Translations under genes and position numbers: made by a program | Shown here: positions 1 to 7,465 of the stretch, in pieces | Layout of the letters: each line of letters begins with the position of its first letter | How positions within the stretch are numbered: position 1 is the stretch's first letter | Notes under the pieces: generated by a model | What the model was told of the DNA's origin: nothing | Database searches by the model: none | What the model saw: the letters and a program-made list of their open reading frames with translations, nothing else | DNA from: Bacillota bacterium | GTDB taxonomy: Bacteria > Bacillota > Desulfotomaculia > Desulfotomaculales > Desulfallaceae | DNA: 40,725 nt | Assembly: GCA_023439185.1 (NCBI GenBank) | Contig: JAEXOR010000024.1 | Span: 1-40,725 of the forward strand | Direction of reading: 5' to 3'

Positions 1-30
1 GCACAAAAGAACCGTCCCCCTGTGTTTGTC
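1..30. repeat. Possible remnant of a REP-like dispersed repeat
   Basis: The first bases carry GAACCGTCCCCCTGTG. From memory, the complement (GGGGACGGTTC flanked by CACAG) recurs between genes in many Firmicutes, often near REP-associated tyrosine transposases. Only an edge is visible and no second copy was seen in this window, so this is a weak call. The rest of the first 60 bases shows only a T-rich stretch. Confidence 0.25.
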
Positions 31-60
31 TCTCTGTGTTTTTTTGTTGCTTTAATACTT

Positions 61-118
61 TTTGGCTTAAAAACGCTCCCGTTCGGCGTGGAAGCGGGGG
101 ATGGAAATGGGGTATTGT
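61..118 (+). promoter_or_regulatory. AraC-type operator and promoter, copy A (ABC exporter pair)
   Basis: Two TTYGGC repeats have their GGC cores at 64 and 85, 21 bp apart. A -10-like TATTGT lies at 113-118, 28 bp after the second GGC. The block aligns without gaps to 3828-3885 and 7373-7430. Direct repeats two helical turns apart, with the proximal one next to the -35 position, are typical of AraC-family activators; the regulator is not in the window and its family is inferred. The transcript would begin near 125, leaving a leader of about 40 nt before the TTG start of the exporter gene. Confidence 0.7.
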
Positions 119-162
119 TTTAAAAGCGCAGCACAGATTTTGCCGGGGAGGTGTTTTGAGTT

Positions 163-2001
163 TTGAAAAATAATGCTAAAGCCAAGGGAAAGACGGGCAT
201 TGCCCGTCTGTTGGAGATTGCGGGCGAAAAGCGCGGGTTGCTGATACTGTCGGGGGTGCTGGCGGTGATCAGCACCGCGCTGATGTTCGTGCCCTTTGTG
301 GCCGTTTACTTTATTGTCGCGGAGCTGTTTAACAACGCCGCCAACCCCGCGCTGAGCGATATGGGCCAGATCCGGAGCTGGGGCTTGTGGGCGCTGCTTT
401 CCCTGTTCGGGGCTCTGCTCTTTTTGTACGGCAGCACCATGGCCTCGCACGTGTCGGCCTTCCGCATCCTGTACAGCTTGAGGGTGCGACTGGCGGAGCA
501 TCTGGCCCGGCTGCCCATGGGCTATCACACCCGCCAGTCCTCCGGCGCCATTAAAAAGACGCTGGAAATGAGCGTGGAAAAAGTAGAAGGTTTTATCGCG
601 CACCAGCTCCCGGATTTTGTAGCGGCGGTGGCGCTGCCGGTGATCATGCTGGCGGCCATGTTTATCCTTGACTGGCGGCTGGCGCTGGTCTGCGCCGTTC
701 CCATTATCGTCGCCTTTGCCCTGCAATCCCTTGTTTTTTATGGCGAAAAAGGCAGGAAGCACGCCAAGCAGTACCACGTCGCTCTGGAGCAGATGAACGC
801 CGCCGGGGTTGAATATGTGCGGGGTATGCCCGCGGTTAAGGTATTTGGCCTCACCGTAAGCACATTTTTGCGCTTTCACAATTCCATCAGGGATTACCGG
901 GATCACGCGGTGATGATCAGCAGGACTTACAAAAATTCTTATACCCTGTTTTACGTGATGCTGGTTTCGCTGCTGTCTTTTATCCTGCCCGCGGGCGTCT
1001 TCCTGCTTAGCAGGCAGCCGGACAACCAGGCTTTCGCCTTGACTCTGCTGCTCTTTTTGGTGCTGGCGCCCGGATTTTCGATTCCCATCCTGAAGCTGAT
1101 TTATCTGGGCGGCAATATGCGGATTATTTCCGAGGGCGTGGAACGGATTGACGATATTTTTACCCGGGAGCCCACGGCGGAGCCGCTGCGGCCCAAAGAA
1201 CCGCGGGGGTACACCGTTGAATTCGACAATGTCAGCTTCTCCTATGACGATACGGAAGCCGCCACCCGCGTCGAGGCCCTGAGCGGCGTATCCTTCACCG
1301 CCGGGGAAAAGGAAATTACCGCCCTGGTCGGTCCCTCGGGCGGCGGCAAAACCACCATCGCCAATTTGATCCCCCGTTTTTGGGACGTTGCCTCGGGCAG
1401 CATCCGGATCGGCGGTATTGATATCAAGGAAATGGGAACCGAAAAGCTGATGGACGCCGTGTCCTTTGTTTTTCAGGATGTCCACTTGTTCTATGACACC
1501 ATCGAGGAGAATATCCGGATGGGGCGCGGGGACGCAAGTGAAGAACAGGTTGTGGAGGCGGCGCAAGCCGCCTGCTGCCACGAGTTTATCCAGCGGCTGG
1601 ACCGGGGCTACCAAACCAAAATCGGCGAGGGCGGAACCTACCTTTCGGGCGGGGAGGCGCAGCGGGTGGCCATAGCCAGGGCCATATTAAAAAACTCGCC
1701 CATCCTGGTGCTTGACGAGGCCACCGCCTTCGCCGACCCCGAAAACGAGACCAAAATACAGGCGGGCCTGAGCGCGCTGATTAAAGGCAAAACCGTGATT
1801 ATTATCGCCCACAGGCTTTCCACCATCCGCGAGGCCGACCGGATCCTGGTGGTGGACAACGGGCGGATCGTCGAACGCGGCAGGCATAACGAATTGATTG
1901 AACAGGACGGCCTGTACCACCGCATGTGGCAGGCCCATATTGACGCGGGGGCGTGGACGCTGGCCGCGAATACGGAAGAAAGGGCGGTGCGCCCGGCATG
2001 A
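163..2001 (+). CDS. ABC exporter half-transporter (permease-ATPase), first of a pair
   Basis: This 612-residue protein has an N-terminal six-helix exporter membrane domain (about 20-310) and a C-terminal ATPase domain. In the ATPase, Walker A GPSGGGKTT lies near 390, signature LSGGEAQR near 493, Walker B ILVLDEAT near 515 and the H-loop histidine in IIIAHRLST near 546. The D-loop reads AFADPENE where its partner has the usual ASLDPENE. The start is TTG, behind GGGGAGG at 145-151; no in-frame ATG fits better. Its stop overlaps the next start as ATGA, so the two proteins probably form a heterodimer. The pair resembles the YbtP/YbtQ and IrtA/IrtB class linked to metallophore transport, but substrate and direction cannot be read from the sequence. 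The shared operator with an ECF importer carrying a Fur box points to metal or metallophore handling. Confidence 0.85.
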   Translation: MKNNAKAKGKTGIARLLEIAGEKRGLLILSGVLAVISTALMFVPFVAVYFIVAELFNNAANPALSDMGQIRSWGLWALLSLFGALLFLYGSTMASHVSAFRILYSLRVRLAEHLARLPMGYHTRQSSGAIKKTLEMSVEKVEGFIAHQLPDFVAAVALPVIMLAAMFILDWRLALVCAVPIIVAFALQSLVFYGEKGRKHAKQYHVALEQMNAAGVEYVRGMPAVKVFGLTVSTFLRFHNSIRDYRDHAVMISRTYKNSYTLFYVMLVSLLSFILPAGVFLLSRQPDNQAFALTLLLFLVLAPGFSIPILKLIYLGGNMRIISEGVERIDDIFTREPTAEPLRPKEPRGYTVEFDNVSFSYDDTEAATRVEALSGVSFTAGEKEITALVGPSGGGKTTIANLIPRFWDVASGSIRIGGIDIKEMGTEKLMDAVSFVFQDVHLFYDTIEENIRMGRGDASEEQVVEAAQAACCHEFIQRLDRGYQTKIGEGGTYLSGGEAQRVAIARAILKNSPILVLDEATAFADPENETKIQAGLSALIKGKTVIIIAHRLSTIREADRILVVDNGRIVERGRHNELIEQDGLYHRMWQAHIDAGAWTLAANTEERAVRPA

Positions 2002-3740
2002 AAAAGTTTTTTTACAATATTTCCAGCGGCCATCCCAAAGCCCTGATGATGCCCTGCCTGGCCTCATTTGTTTCCGGCCTGTGCAACATTCTGCCGGCGG
2101 CGCTGGTGTTCGTCGTTTTCAATGCTGTCTATACGTCATTTGCAAACCCCGGCACGCCCCTGGATATTTCAATGCTGTGGACAGTATGCGCCGTACTGAT
2201 CGGGTGGATGTTCGTACAGTACGCGGCCTATGCCTTCGCCTACGATCAAACCTATACCACCGCTTATAGCGCGTCGGCCGAGGGGCGCATCGCCCTGGCG
2301 GAACACCTGCGCAAGCTTTCCCTGGGCTTTTTGGGCAGCCGCGACCCCGGGGACCTCACCACCATGATGCTGAATGACTACGCCAACGTGGAGACCACCA
2401 TTTCCCACTACCTCCCGCAGTTGGTCAGCGCGGTTGTTTTTCCTGTGCTGACCTGCCTGGCCTTGCTGTTTGTGGACTGGAAAATGGCGCTGGCCATGTT
2501 TGTCGCCCTGCCGGTTTCCCTGCTGGTGGTCTGGATCGCCACCGGTGTTTTGTTGCGACTGGGTGAAAAACACGTGCAGGCCAAGGTGGACAGCGCCGGC
2601 CGCCTGCAGGAGTACCTGCTGGGCATGCGGGAAATTAAGTCCCACAACCTGAGCGGCGAACGTTTTGAGCGGCTTCGCGAGGCGTTTGCCCGCCTGATGC
2701 GGGAATCCATCCGCCTGGAAGGGCTCGTCGGGCCTTTTATGATGCTGGCCGTTGCCGTGATGCGCGCCGGCCTGACCCTGATGATTTTTGTCGGCGCCTT
2801 CCTGCTGGCGGGCGGGGATCTCACCCTGCCGGTTTTGCTGCTATTTCTGCTGCTGGGCACCCGGGTATTCGAACCGCTGACGGTGGCGCTGATCAATTAT
2901 GCCGAAATGCGGTATGCGGCTTTAAGCGCGGAGCGGATCATGGCCATCCGCCTGGAAAAGCCTTTGCCCGGCGTAAAAGATGTCCCCGCGGGCAACAGCA
3001 TTGCGTTTGAGAAGGTCACCTTTGCCTATGAAAAAACCGATGTGCTCAAGGACGTGTCTTTTACCATTTCGCCCGGCAGCGTTACCGCCCTGGTGGGACC
3101 CTCCGGCAGCGGGAAAAGCACGATCACCCGCCTGATTGCGCGGTTTTGGGATGTCCAGGGCGGCAGGATACTGCTGGACGGCAGGGATATCAGGAATATT
3201 GATCCCGAAAGGCTACTCTCCCGTATTGCCATGGTATTTCAGGACGTCTACCTTTTTAAGGACACCATCCGCAATAATATCAGGGTGGGCAAGATGGACG
3301 CCACCCGGGAAGAGATCGAGTGGGCGGCCAGGCAGGCCTGCTGCCACGATTTTATCATGCGGCTGCCCCAGGGTTACGATACCCCGGTGGGAGAGGGCGG
3401 TTGCACCCTGTCCGGGGGCGAAAAGCAACGGGTGTCCATAGCCAGGGCGCTGTTAAAGGACGCGCCCATCGTGCTGCTTGACGAGGCTACCGCGTCTCTG
3501 GACCCGGAAAACGAAACGCAGGTGCAGCGCGCCATCAATGCCCTGGTCAGCAACAAGACCGTGGTGATTATCGCCCACCGGCTGAAAACCGTCCGGGGCG
3601 CCGGCCAGATCATCGTTCTGGATGACGGCAGGATCGCGGAGCAGGGCGGGCACGAGGAATTGCTGGCCCGGCAGGGTTTATACGCCCATATGTGGAATCT
3701 GCAGCAGCAGTCGGCGGGCTGGAGCATGAAGGCGTCATGA
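1998..3740 (+). CDS. ABC exporter half-transporter (permease-ATPase), second of a pair
   Basis: This 580-residue partner of the preceding gene starts at the ATG that overlaps the upstream stop by four bases (ATGA), which implies translational coupling. A longer reading from 1953 would lie inside the upstream gene and lacks support. It has six membrane helices (about 15-300) and an ATPase with Walker A GPSGSGKST near 367, signature LSGGEKQR near 471, Walker B IVLLDEAT near 491 and H-loop IIIAHRLKT. All catalytic motifs look intact, so both ATP sites of the heterodimer may hydrolyse ATP. The role should match its partner: export, or siderophore-type import in the IrtAB manner. Substrate unknown. 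Confidence 0.85.
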   Translation: MKKFFYNISSGHPKALMMPCLASFVSGLCNILPAALVFVVFNAVYTSFANPGTPLDISMLWTVCAVLIGWMFVQYAAYAFAYDQTYTTAYSASAEGRIALAEHLRKLSLGFLGSRDPGDLTTMMLNDYANVETTISHYLPQLVSAVVFPVLTCLALLFVDWKMALAMFVALPVSLLVVWIATGVLLRLGEKHVQAKVDSAGRLQEYLLGMREIKSHNLSGERFERLREAFARLMRESIRLEGLVGPFMMLAVAVMRAGLTLMIFVGAFLLAGGDLTLPVLLLFLLLGTRVFEPLTVALINYAEMRYAALSAERIMAIRLEKPLPGVKDVPAGNSIAFEKVTFAYEKTDVLKDVSFTISPGSVTALVGPSGSGKSTITRLIARFWDVQGGRILLDGRDIRNIDPERLLSRIAMVFQDVYLFKDTIRNNIRVGKMDATREEIEWAARQACCHDFIMRLPQGYDTPVGEGGCTLSGGEKQRVSIARALLKDAPIVLLDEATASLDPENETQVQRAINALVSNKTVVIIAHRLKTVRGAGQIIVLDDGRIAEQGGHEELLARQGLYAHMWNLQQQSAGWSMKAS

Positions 3741-3767
3741 TGGTTTAGTCAACCGGGCCGCCGGGTT

Positions 3768-3806
3768 AATGTCCGGGCATGATTAACTTAATCGTGCCCG
3801 GACATT
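3768..3806. terminator. Inverted repeat after the exporter pair, possible terminator
   Basis: Perfect 12-bp arms (3768-3779 and 3795-3806, AATGTCCGGGCA and its complement) enclose a 15-nt loop. No clear T-run follows, so it may be a weak or factor-dependent terminator, or a protein site. The remaining gap up to 3964 holds operator copy B and a Fur box. Confidence 0.45.
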
Positions 3807-3827
3807 ATTGCTGTTCCCAAAATACCT

Positions 3828-3885
3828 TTCGGCATAAAAATGATCCCTTTTGGCATAGAAGAAAGGGATGAAAATGAGGTATTAT
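3828..3885 (+). promoter_or_regulatory. AraC-type operator and promoter, copy B (ECF operon)
   Basis: GGC cores lie at 3831 and 3852, 21 bp apart, with -10 TATTAT at 3880-3885, 28 bp from the second core. This is the cleanest of the three copies: TTCGGCATAAAAA then TTTTGGCATAGAA. Transcription should begin near 3892, just upstream of the Fur box, leaving a leader of about 70 nt. Confidence 0.72.
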
Positions 3886-3904
3886 TCTCTTGCTGCACTG
3901 AGTA

Positions 3905-3919
3905 TGAGAATCAGTATCA
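3905..3919. promoter_or_regulatory. Fur-type operator
   Basis: TGAGAATCAGTATCA matches the 7-1-7 Fur-family box (TGATAAT-N-ATTATCA) with one mismatch in each arm. It lies about 13-27 bp downstream of the predicted transcription start of the ECF operon, a position where a repressor would block transcription. PerR and Zur use similar boxes, so Fur is the likely but not the only reader. I found no equally good box at the other two operator copies. Confidence 0.6.
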
Positions 3920-3964
3920 ATTGGCTGCATTATTGACAAAAATTTTTTACAGGGAGATGGTTGG

Positions 3965-4573
3965 TTGAAAAATTCCGCCGTGCAACGGCTGACCGGAAAA
4001 GACTTTGTGGCCATCGGCATATATAGTGTTTTAATCCGGGTGATTGTTACGGTTGTGGGAATGCTTTTTATGCCCTTTATGGTCGTGGCATTTCCGTTCA
4101 TTACCGGAGCATGCGTTTTGGTTGCGGCTCCCGTCTATCTGCTGATGGCTTACAAAGTCGGCAAACGCGGAGTAATGTTTCTGTTCTGTACTATTATTGG
4201 TTTGACCTATGTGCTGATGGGCGCTGTTTATATACTTCCTTACATGTTAATCGCCGGAATACTTTGTGAGGCAGTGATGTGGAAAAAGGGTTCTTACCGC
4301 AGCTTTTGGCATAATGCAGCCAGCTATTCCGTGTATAGCGTCCTGTATCTAGGGGCGATGTATTTCCCTATCTGCGTATTCGGGAAAGAATATTTTGTCC
4401 AATTCGGTTTAACGCAGGAGGGAACTGAAATATTGGCAAAATATGTACTTACTCCGTCGTGGGCGGCAATTTCAATCTTAATAACCGTCCTGATGGCTCT
4501 GGCAGGCTGCCTGATCGGAAGAAGGTTGCTGAAAAAGCATTTTATTAAATCGGGGCTGGTTACGGAGGTTTGA
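3965..4573 (+). CDS. ECF S-component-like membrane protein (Trep_Strep/MptD-like), first copy
   Basis: This 202-residue integral membrane protein has about five to six hydrophobic helices. It resembles the Trep_Strep (MptD-like) putative ECF substrate-binding family, with the hallmark YKVGKRGVMFL near 60-70, also present in the next gene. It starts with TTG behind GGGAG at 3952-3956; an ATG at 3957 is closed by a stop after three codons. The end, LLKKHFIKSGLVTEV, closely matches the end of the neighbour, so the two are tandem paralogues. Next come the neighbour, EcfT and the ATPases. As an S component it would bind the substrate and dock on EcfT. Substrate unknown; the Fur box suggests iron or an iron-linked compound. 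Confidence 0.75.
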   Translation: MKNSAVQRLTGKDFVAIGIYSVLIRVIVTVVGMLFMPFMVVAFPFITGACVLVAAPVYLLMAYKVGKRGVMFLFCTIIGLTYVLMGAVYILPYMLIAGILCEAVMWKKGSYRSFWHNAASYSVYSVLYLGAMYFPICVFGKEYFVQFGLTQEGTEILAKYVLTPSWAAISILITVLMALAGCLIGRRLLKKHFIKSGLVTEV

Positions 4574-4574
4574 G

Positions 4575-5201
4575 ATGAAAGAACAGGCTTCAAAGCTGAC
4601 CGTTAAGGATTTGGTATTGGTCGGCATACTGACAATGTTGCTGACAATCGTAGGCATGGTCGTCGGCATGCTGACCATGCCGTTTATGGCGCTGGCTATA
4701 ATAGCGGGAGCGGCCTTATCCGCGCTGGTTACCGCGCCCATCTACCTGCTGCTGGCTTTCAAGGTTGGCAAGCGCGGCGTCATGCTGCTGCATGCGGTGT
4801 TGCGGGGACTGATCTATTCACTGATGGGTTTCCCCCATATGCTGATTGTGCTGCTGCCCCTGGGTATTATCGGGGAGCTGATCATGACGCCGGCGTCCTC
4901 TTACCGCAGCATCAAGCGCAACACCGTCGCGTGGGCGGTATTCAATACCGGTTTTGTGCTGCACGGTGCGGTGATTCTCTGGATCTTCGGGAGCCGGTAT
5001 TTGTCCGAGCACATGAGCAGCATGTTTTCGGCGGAGCAGCTGGCTTTGATTACCTTGTATTACTACGACCCGCTTATGATACTGGCGGTGGCCGCTCTGG
5101 GGGCCGTCTGCGGCGCGCTGGGCTGCCTTCTGGGGTGGGGCATGCTGAAGCGGCATTTTATCAAGTCTGGTTTGATCCAGAACCCGAAAATTTTTGCCTA
5201 G
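4575..5201 (+). CDS. ECF S-component-like membrane protein (Trep_Strep/MptD-like), second copy
   Basis: This 208-residue membrane protein is paralogous to the preceding gene. Shared features include FKVGKRGVMLL, PASSYRSIKRN (KGSYRSFWHN in the first copy) and the end LKRHFIKSGL. The ATG lies one base after the upstream stop, behind GGAGG at 4564-4568, so the genes are co-transcribed and probably coupled. Two S-like proteins feeding one EcfT/EcfA module could mean two substrates or an obligate heteromer; the sequence does not decide. It is slightly more GC-rich at third positions than the first copy. Confidence 0.75.
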   Translation: MKEQASKLTVKDLVLVGILTMLLTIVGMVVGMLTMPFMALAIIAGAALSALVTAPIYLLLAFKVGKRGVMLLHAVLRGLIYSLMGFPHMLIVLLPLGIIGELIMTPASSYRSIKRNTVAWAVFNTGFVLHGAVILWIFGSRYLSEHMSSMFSAEQLALITLYYYDPLMILAVAALGAVCGALGCLLGWGMLKRHFIKSGLIQNPKIFA

Positions 5202-5214
5202 GCAGGGTGAAATA

Positions 5215-5895
5215 ATGGTTTATTTAGACCCGCGTACCAAGCTGTTTGTTTTGGCCCTGTGCGGGACGCTGGCTTTTATAATCAGTGACGCGGGGCTGTT
5301 TGCACTGCTTGGCGCCATGACGGCTTATCTTGCGTTGCAGGGGATGCTGAGGAAGGCGTTGCAATACCTTCTGGCCTTCGGCATCCTGTATAGTTTGCAG
5401 TATGTTATTTACGCTTATTTGCCGGGGGCCGCGGTTATGTTCGGGTTTATGGCGTTTTTCGCGGCGCGCTTTATTCCCGTGTTAATGGCTGCTTCCGCAT
5501 TGTCCGCCTCCCCGCCGGGTGAACTGGTAGCCGCGCTGCAAAAATTGCGGGTGCCAAAGGCGGTCGTTATCCCCCTGGCGGTGGGGCTCCGCTTTATGCC
5601 CTGCATTGCCGGGGAGTACGCGGCCATACGCGATGCCATGCGCCTACGGGGCATCTCCCTGACGCCGGTAAACTGCCTCCGGAATCCGCTGATGACCGTC
5701 GAGTGTGCTTTTGTTCCCCTGCTGATGCGCAGCCTGAAAATTTCCGATGAACTGGCGGCTTCCGCAGCCACCCGGGGTATCGACAATCCTGGTCGCAGGA
5801 CATGCCTGCGGCAAATCCGGTTAAGCCCGGCGGACGGGGCCGTGATGGCTGCGTTTGCCGCAGTATGTATTGGGGTCATGTTCTTTTTGACGTAA
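5215..5895 (+). CDS. ECF transporter transmembrane protein EcfT
   Basis: A 226-residue membrane coupling subunit of an energy-coupling-factor importer. It opens with the EcfT-like YLDPRTKLFVLAL and carries the cytoplasmic coupling motifs DAMRLRGISL (near 140) and SAATRGIDNPGRRT (near 185), which link the S component to the two ATPases. The ATG at 5215 has AGGGTGA just upstream; a TTG at 5194 lies inside the previous gene and is less likely. It sits between the two S-like proteins and the double ATPase, a complete importer set. Confidence 0.88.
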   Translation: MVYLDPRTKLFVLALCGTLAFIISDAGLFALLGAMTAYLALQGMLRKALQYLLAFGILYSLQYVIYAYLPGAAVMFGFMAFFAARFIPVLMAASALSASPPGELVAALQKLRVPKAVVIPLAVGLRFMPCIAGEYAAIRDAMRLRGISLTPVNCLRNPLMTVECAFVPLLMRSLKISDELAASAATRGIDNPGRRTCLRQIRLSPADGAVMAAFAAVCIGVMFFLT

Positions 5896-5912
5896 GGCGA
5901 CGGGAGAAAACA

Positions 5913-7331
5913 ATGGTCGAACTTAAAAATATCAGCTTTTGTTATAACAATGGGCAGGAGCAATTATCCGGGATATCCTTGACCATCCGGCCAGGGGAAT
6001 TCGTTGTGCTGACCGGACCCAGCGGCTGTGGGAAAACCACGCTAACCCGGGTGGTTAACGGTCTGATTCCCCACTTTTACGAAGGGGCCCTGTCCGGGGA
6101 GGTTCATGTGGGCGGGGCAAGGGCCGCGGATTTACAGCCGTGGGAATTTGGCAGGCTGGTGGGCAGTGTGTTTCAGGATCCCAGAAGCCAGTTCTTTGCC
6201 GCCGTGGTGCGGGACGAAATTGCCTTTGGCTGTGAAAACTACGGCGTCCCGGCCGGTGAAATACAAATGCGGATTAAAGAGGCGGCCCGCGCGCTGCATA
6301 TCGACCATCTGCTGGCCAGGCGGCTGCTGACTCTTTCCAGCGGGGAGAAGCAAAAGGTGGCGGTGGCGGCGGTCCGGACGGCCGGACCGAAGATTTACGT
6401 CCTGGACGAGCCCTCCGCAAACCTTGACCCGGCGGCGACAGACGAGCTCATGGAGGTATTGGGTCAGTTGAAGGCCGCCGGCAGCACCGTCATCATTGCC
6501 GAGCACCGTCTTTATTACCTGATGGAGCTTGCCGACCGGGTGATCTATATGAATAACGGCAAAATTGAACATGAATACACCCCGCGGCAGATGCAATCGC
6601 TGCCCGGGGAGCGCCTGTCGGAAATGGGACTGCGGGCGGCAGCCCTGAGCCGGGAGCTGAATGCCGCAGCCGCCGGACCGCCGAACGGAGCGCCGCTGCT
6701 GCAGGTTGAAAACCTGACCGTCAAGGCGGGGAGCAACGGCGGCGTTTTGCTGTCCGATGTTTCTTTCAGCCTAAAACCCGGCGAAGTACTGGCGCTGACC
6801 GGCCCGAACGGGATTGGAAAAACGACCCTGGCCAGGGTTCTTTGCGGACTGGCCAGGGAAAAAGACGGTGATATACTGTATCACGGCGCCCGCGTAAAGG
6901 CGTCCGGACGCTACCGGCAGGCCTGGTTTGTGATGCAGGACGCCGATTGCCAACTGTTTTCCGAAAGCGTCCTGGGCGAAATGACCCTGGGCCGCAAGCC
7001 CGAGGCCGCCCTGTCGGCGAAGGCGGAGAAAATCCTGAAGGAGCTTGGCCTGTGGGAATTCCGCGACCGGCATCCGGCCTCCCTTTCCGGCGGTCAAAAG
7101 CAACGGCTCACCTTGGCGGTTGCGCTGATGCAGCAAACGCCGGTATTGATCCTGGACGAGCCCACCTCGGGGTTGGACGGGCGAAACCTGGCCCGGGTGG
7201 CGCAGTGCGTTGAAACCCAGGCTGCCGGGGGAAAGGCCGTTTTAATTATCACCCACGACCAGGAGCTGGTGCAGCGGGTATGTACCCGGGTCGTCAATCT
7301 TAGCCGGGCCTGTGCAATTCCGAACACTTGA
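5913..7331 (+). CDS. Fused double ATPase of the ECF transporter (EcfA-EcfA')
   Basis: This 472-residue protein carries both ECF ATPases in one chain. Domain 1 has Walker A GPSGCGKTT near 35, signature LSSGEKQK near 141 and Walker B IYVLDEPSANLD near 161. Domain 2 has Walker A GPNGIGKTT near 297, signature LSGGQKQR near 392 and Walker B VLILDEPTSGLD near 411. The ATG at 5913 follows GGGAG at 5902-5906; an earlier in-frame start at 5802 lies inside EcfT and is rejected. It powers the importer with the three preceding membrane proteins. Domain 1 has LSSGE where LSGGQ is usual, a change seen in ECF ATPases. Confidence 0.88.
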   Translation: MVELKNISFCYNNGQEQLSGISLTIRPGEFVVLTGPSGCGKTTLTRVVNGLIPHFYEGALSGEVHVGGARAADLQPWEFGRLVGSVFQDPRSQFFAAVVRDEIAFGCENYGVPAGEIQMRIKEAARALHIDHLLARRLLTLSSGEKQKVAVAAVRTAGPKIYVLDEPSANLDPAATDELMEVLGQLKAAGSTVIIAEHRLYYLMELADRVIYMNNGKIEHEYTPRQMQSLPGERLSEMGLRAAALSRELNAAAAGPPNGAPLLQVENLTVKAGSNGGVLLSDVSFSLKPGEVLALTGPNGIGKTTLARVLCGLAREKDGDILYHGARVKASGRYRQAWFVMQDADCQLFSESVLGEMTLGRKPEAALSAKAEKILKELGLWEFRDRHPASLSGGQKQRLTLAVALMQQTPVLILDEPTSGLDGRNLARVAQCVETQAAGGKAVLIITHDQELVQRVCTRVVNLSRACAIPNT

Positions 7332-7372
7332 GCCGGGGGTTAACAGGCCCTTTTCATGTGTTTATAATCCTT

Positions 7373-7430
7373 ATCGGCATAGAACTTATTCCGTTTGGCG
7401 TATCAGGGCGGGCGGGAAATAAGATATAGT
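7373..7430 (+). promoter_or_regulatory. AraC-type operator and promoter, copy C (MATE unit)
   Basis: GGC cores lie at 7376 and 7397, 21 bp apart, and -10 TATAGT lies at 7425-7430, 28 bp from the second core. The first repeat (TCGGCATAGAA) is well kept; the second (TTTGGCGTATC) diverges on its 3' side. It drives the MATE gene. Just upstream, GGG/CCC followed by TTTT (about 7335-7353) could be a weak terminator of the ECF operon. Confidence 0.65.
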
Positions 7431-7465
7431 GCTTTTAAAGAGCGGTCGGTAAAGGAGCGAGGTCG

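Noticed and set aside
67..1614. Long minus-strand open frame of 515 codons opposite the first ABC exporter gene
   Set aside because: It is antisense to a gene with all ABC motifs, is rich in Gln/His/Gly as expected of a shadow frame in GC-rich DNA, and has no ribosome site.
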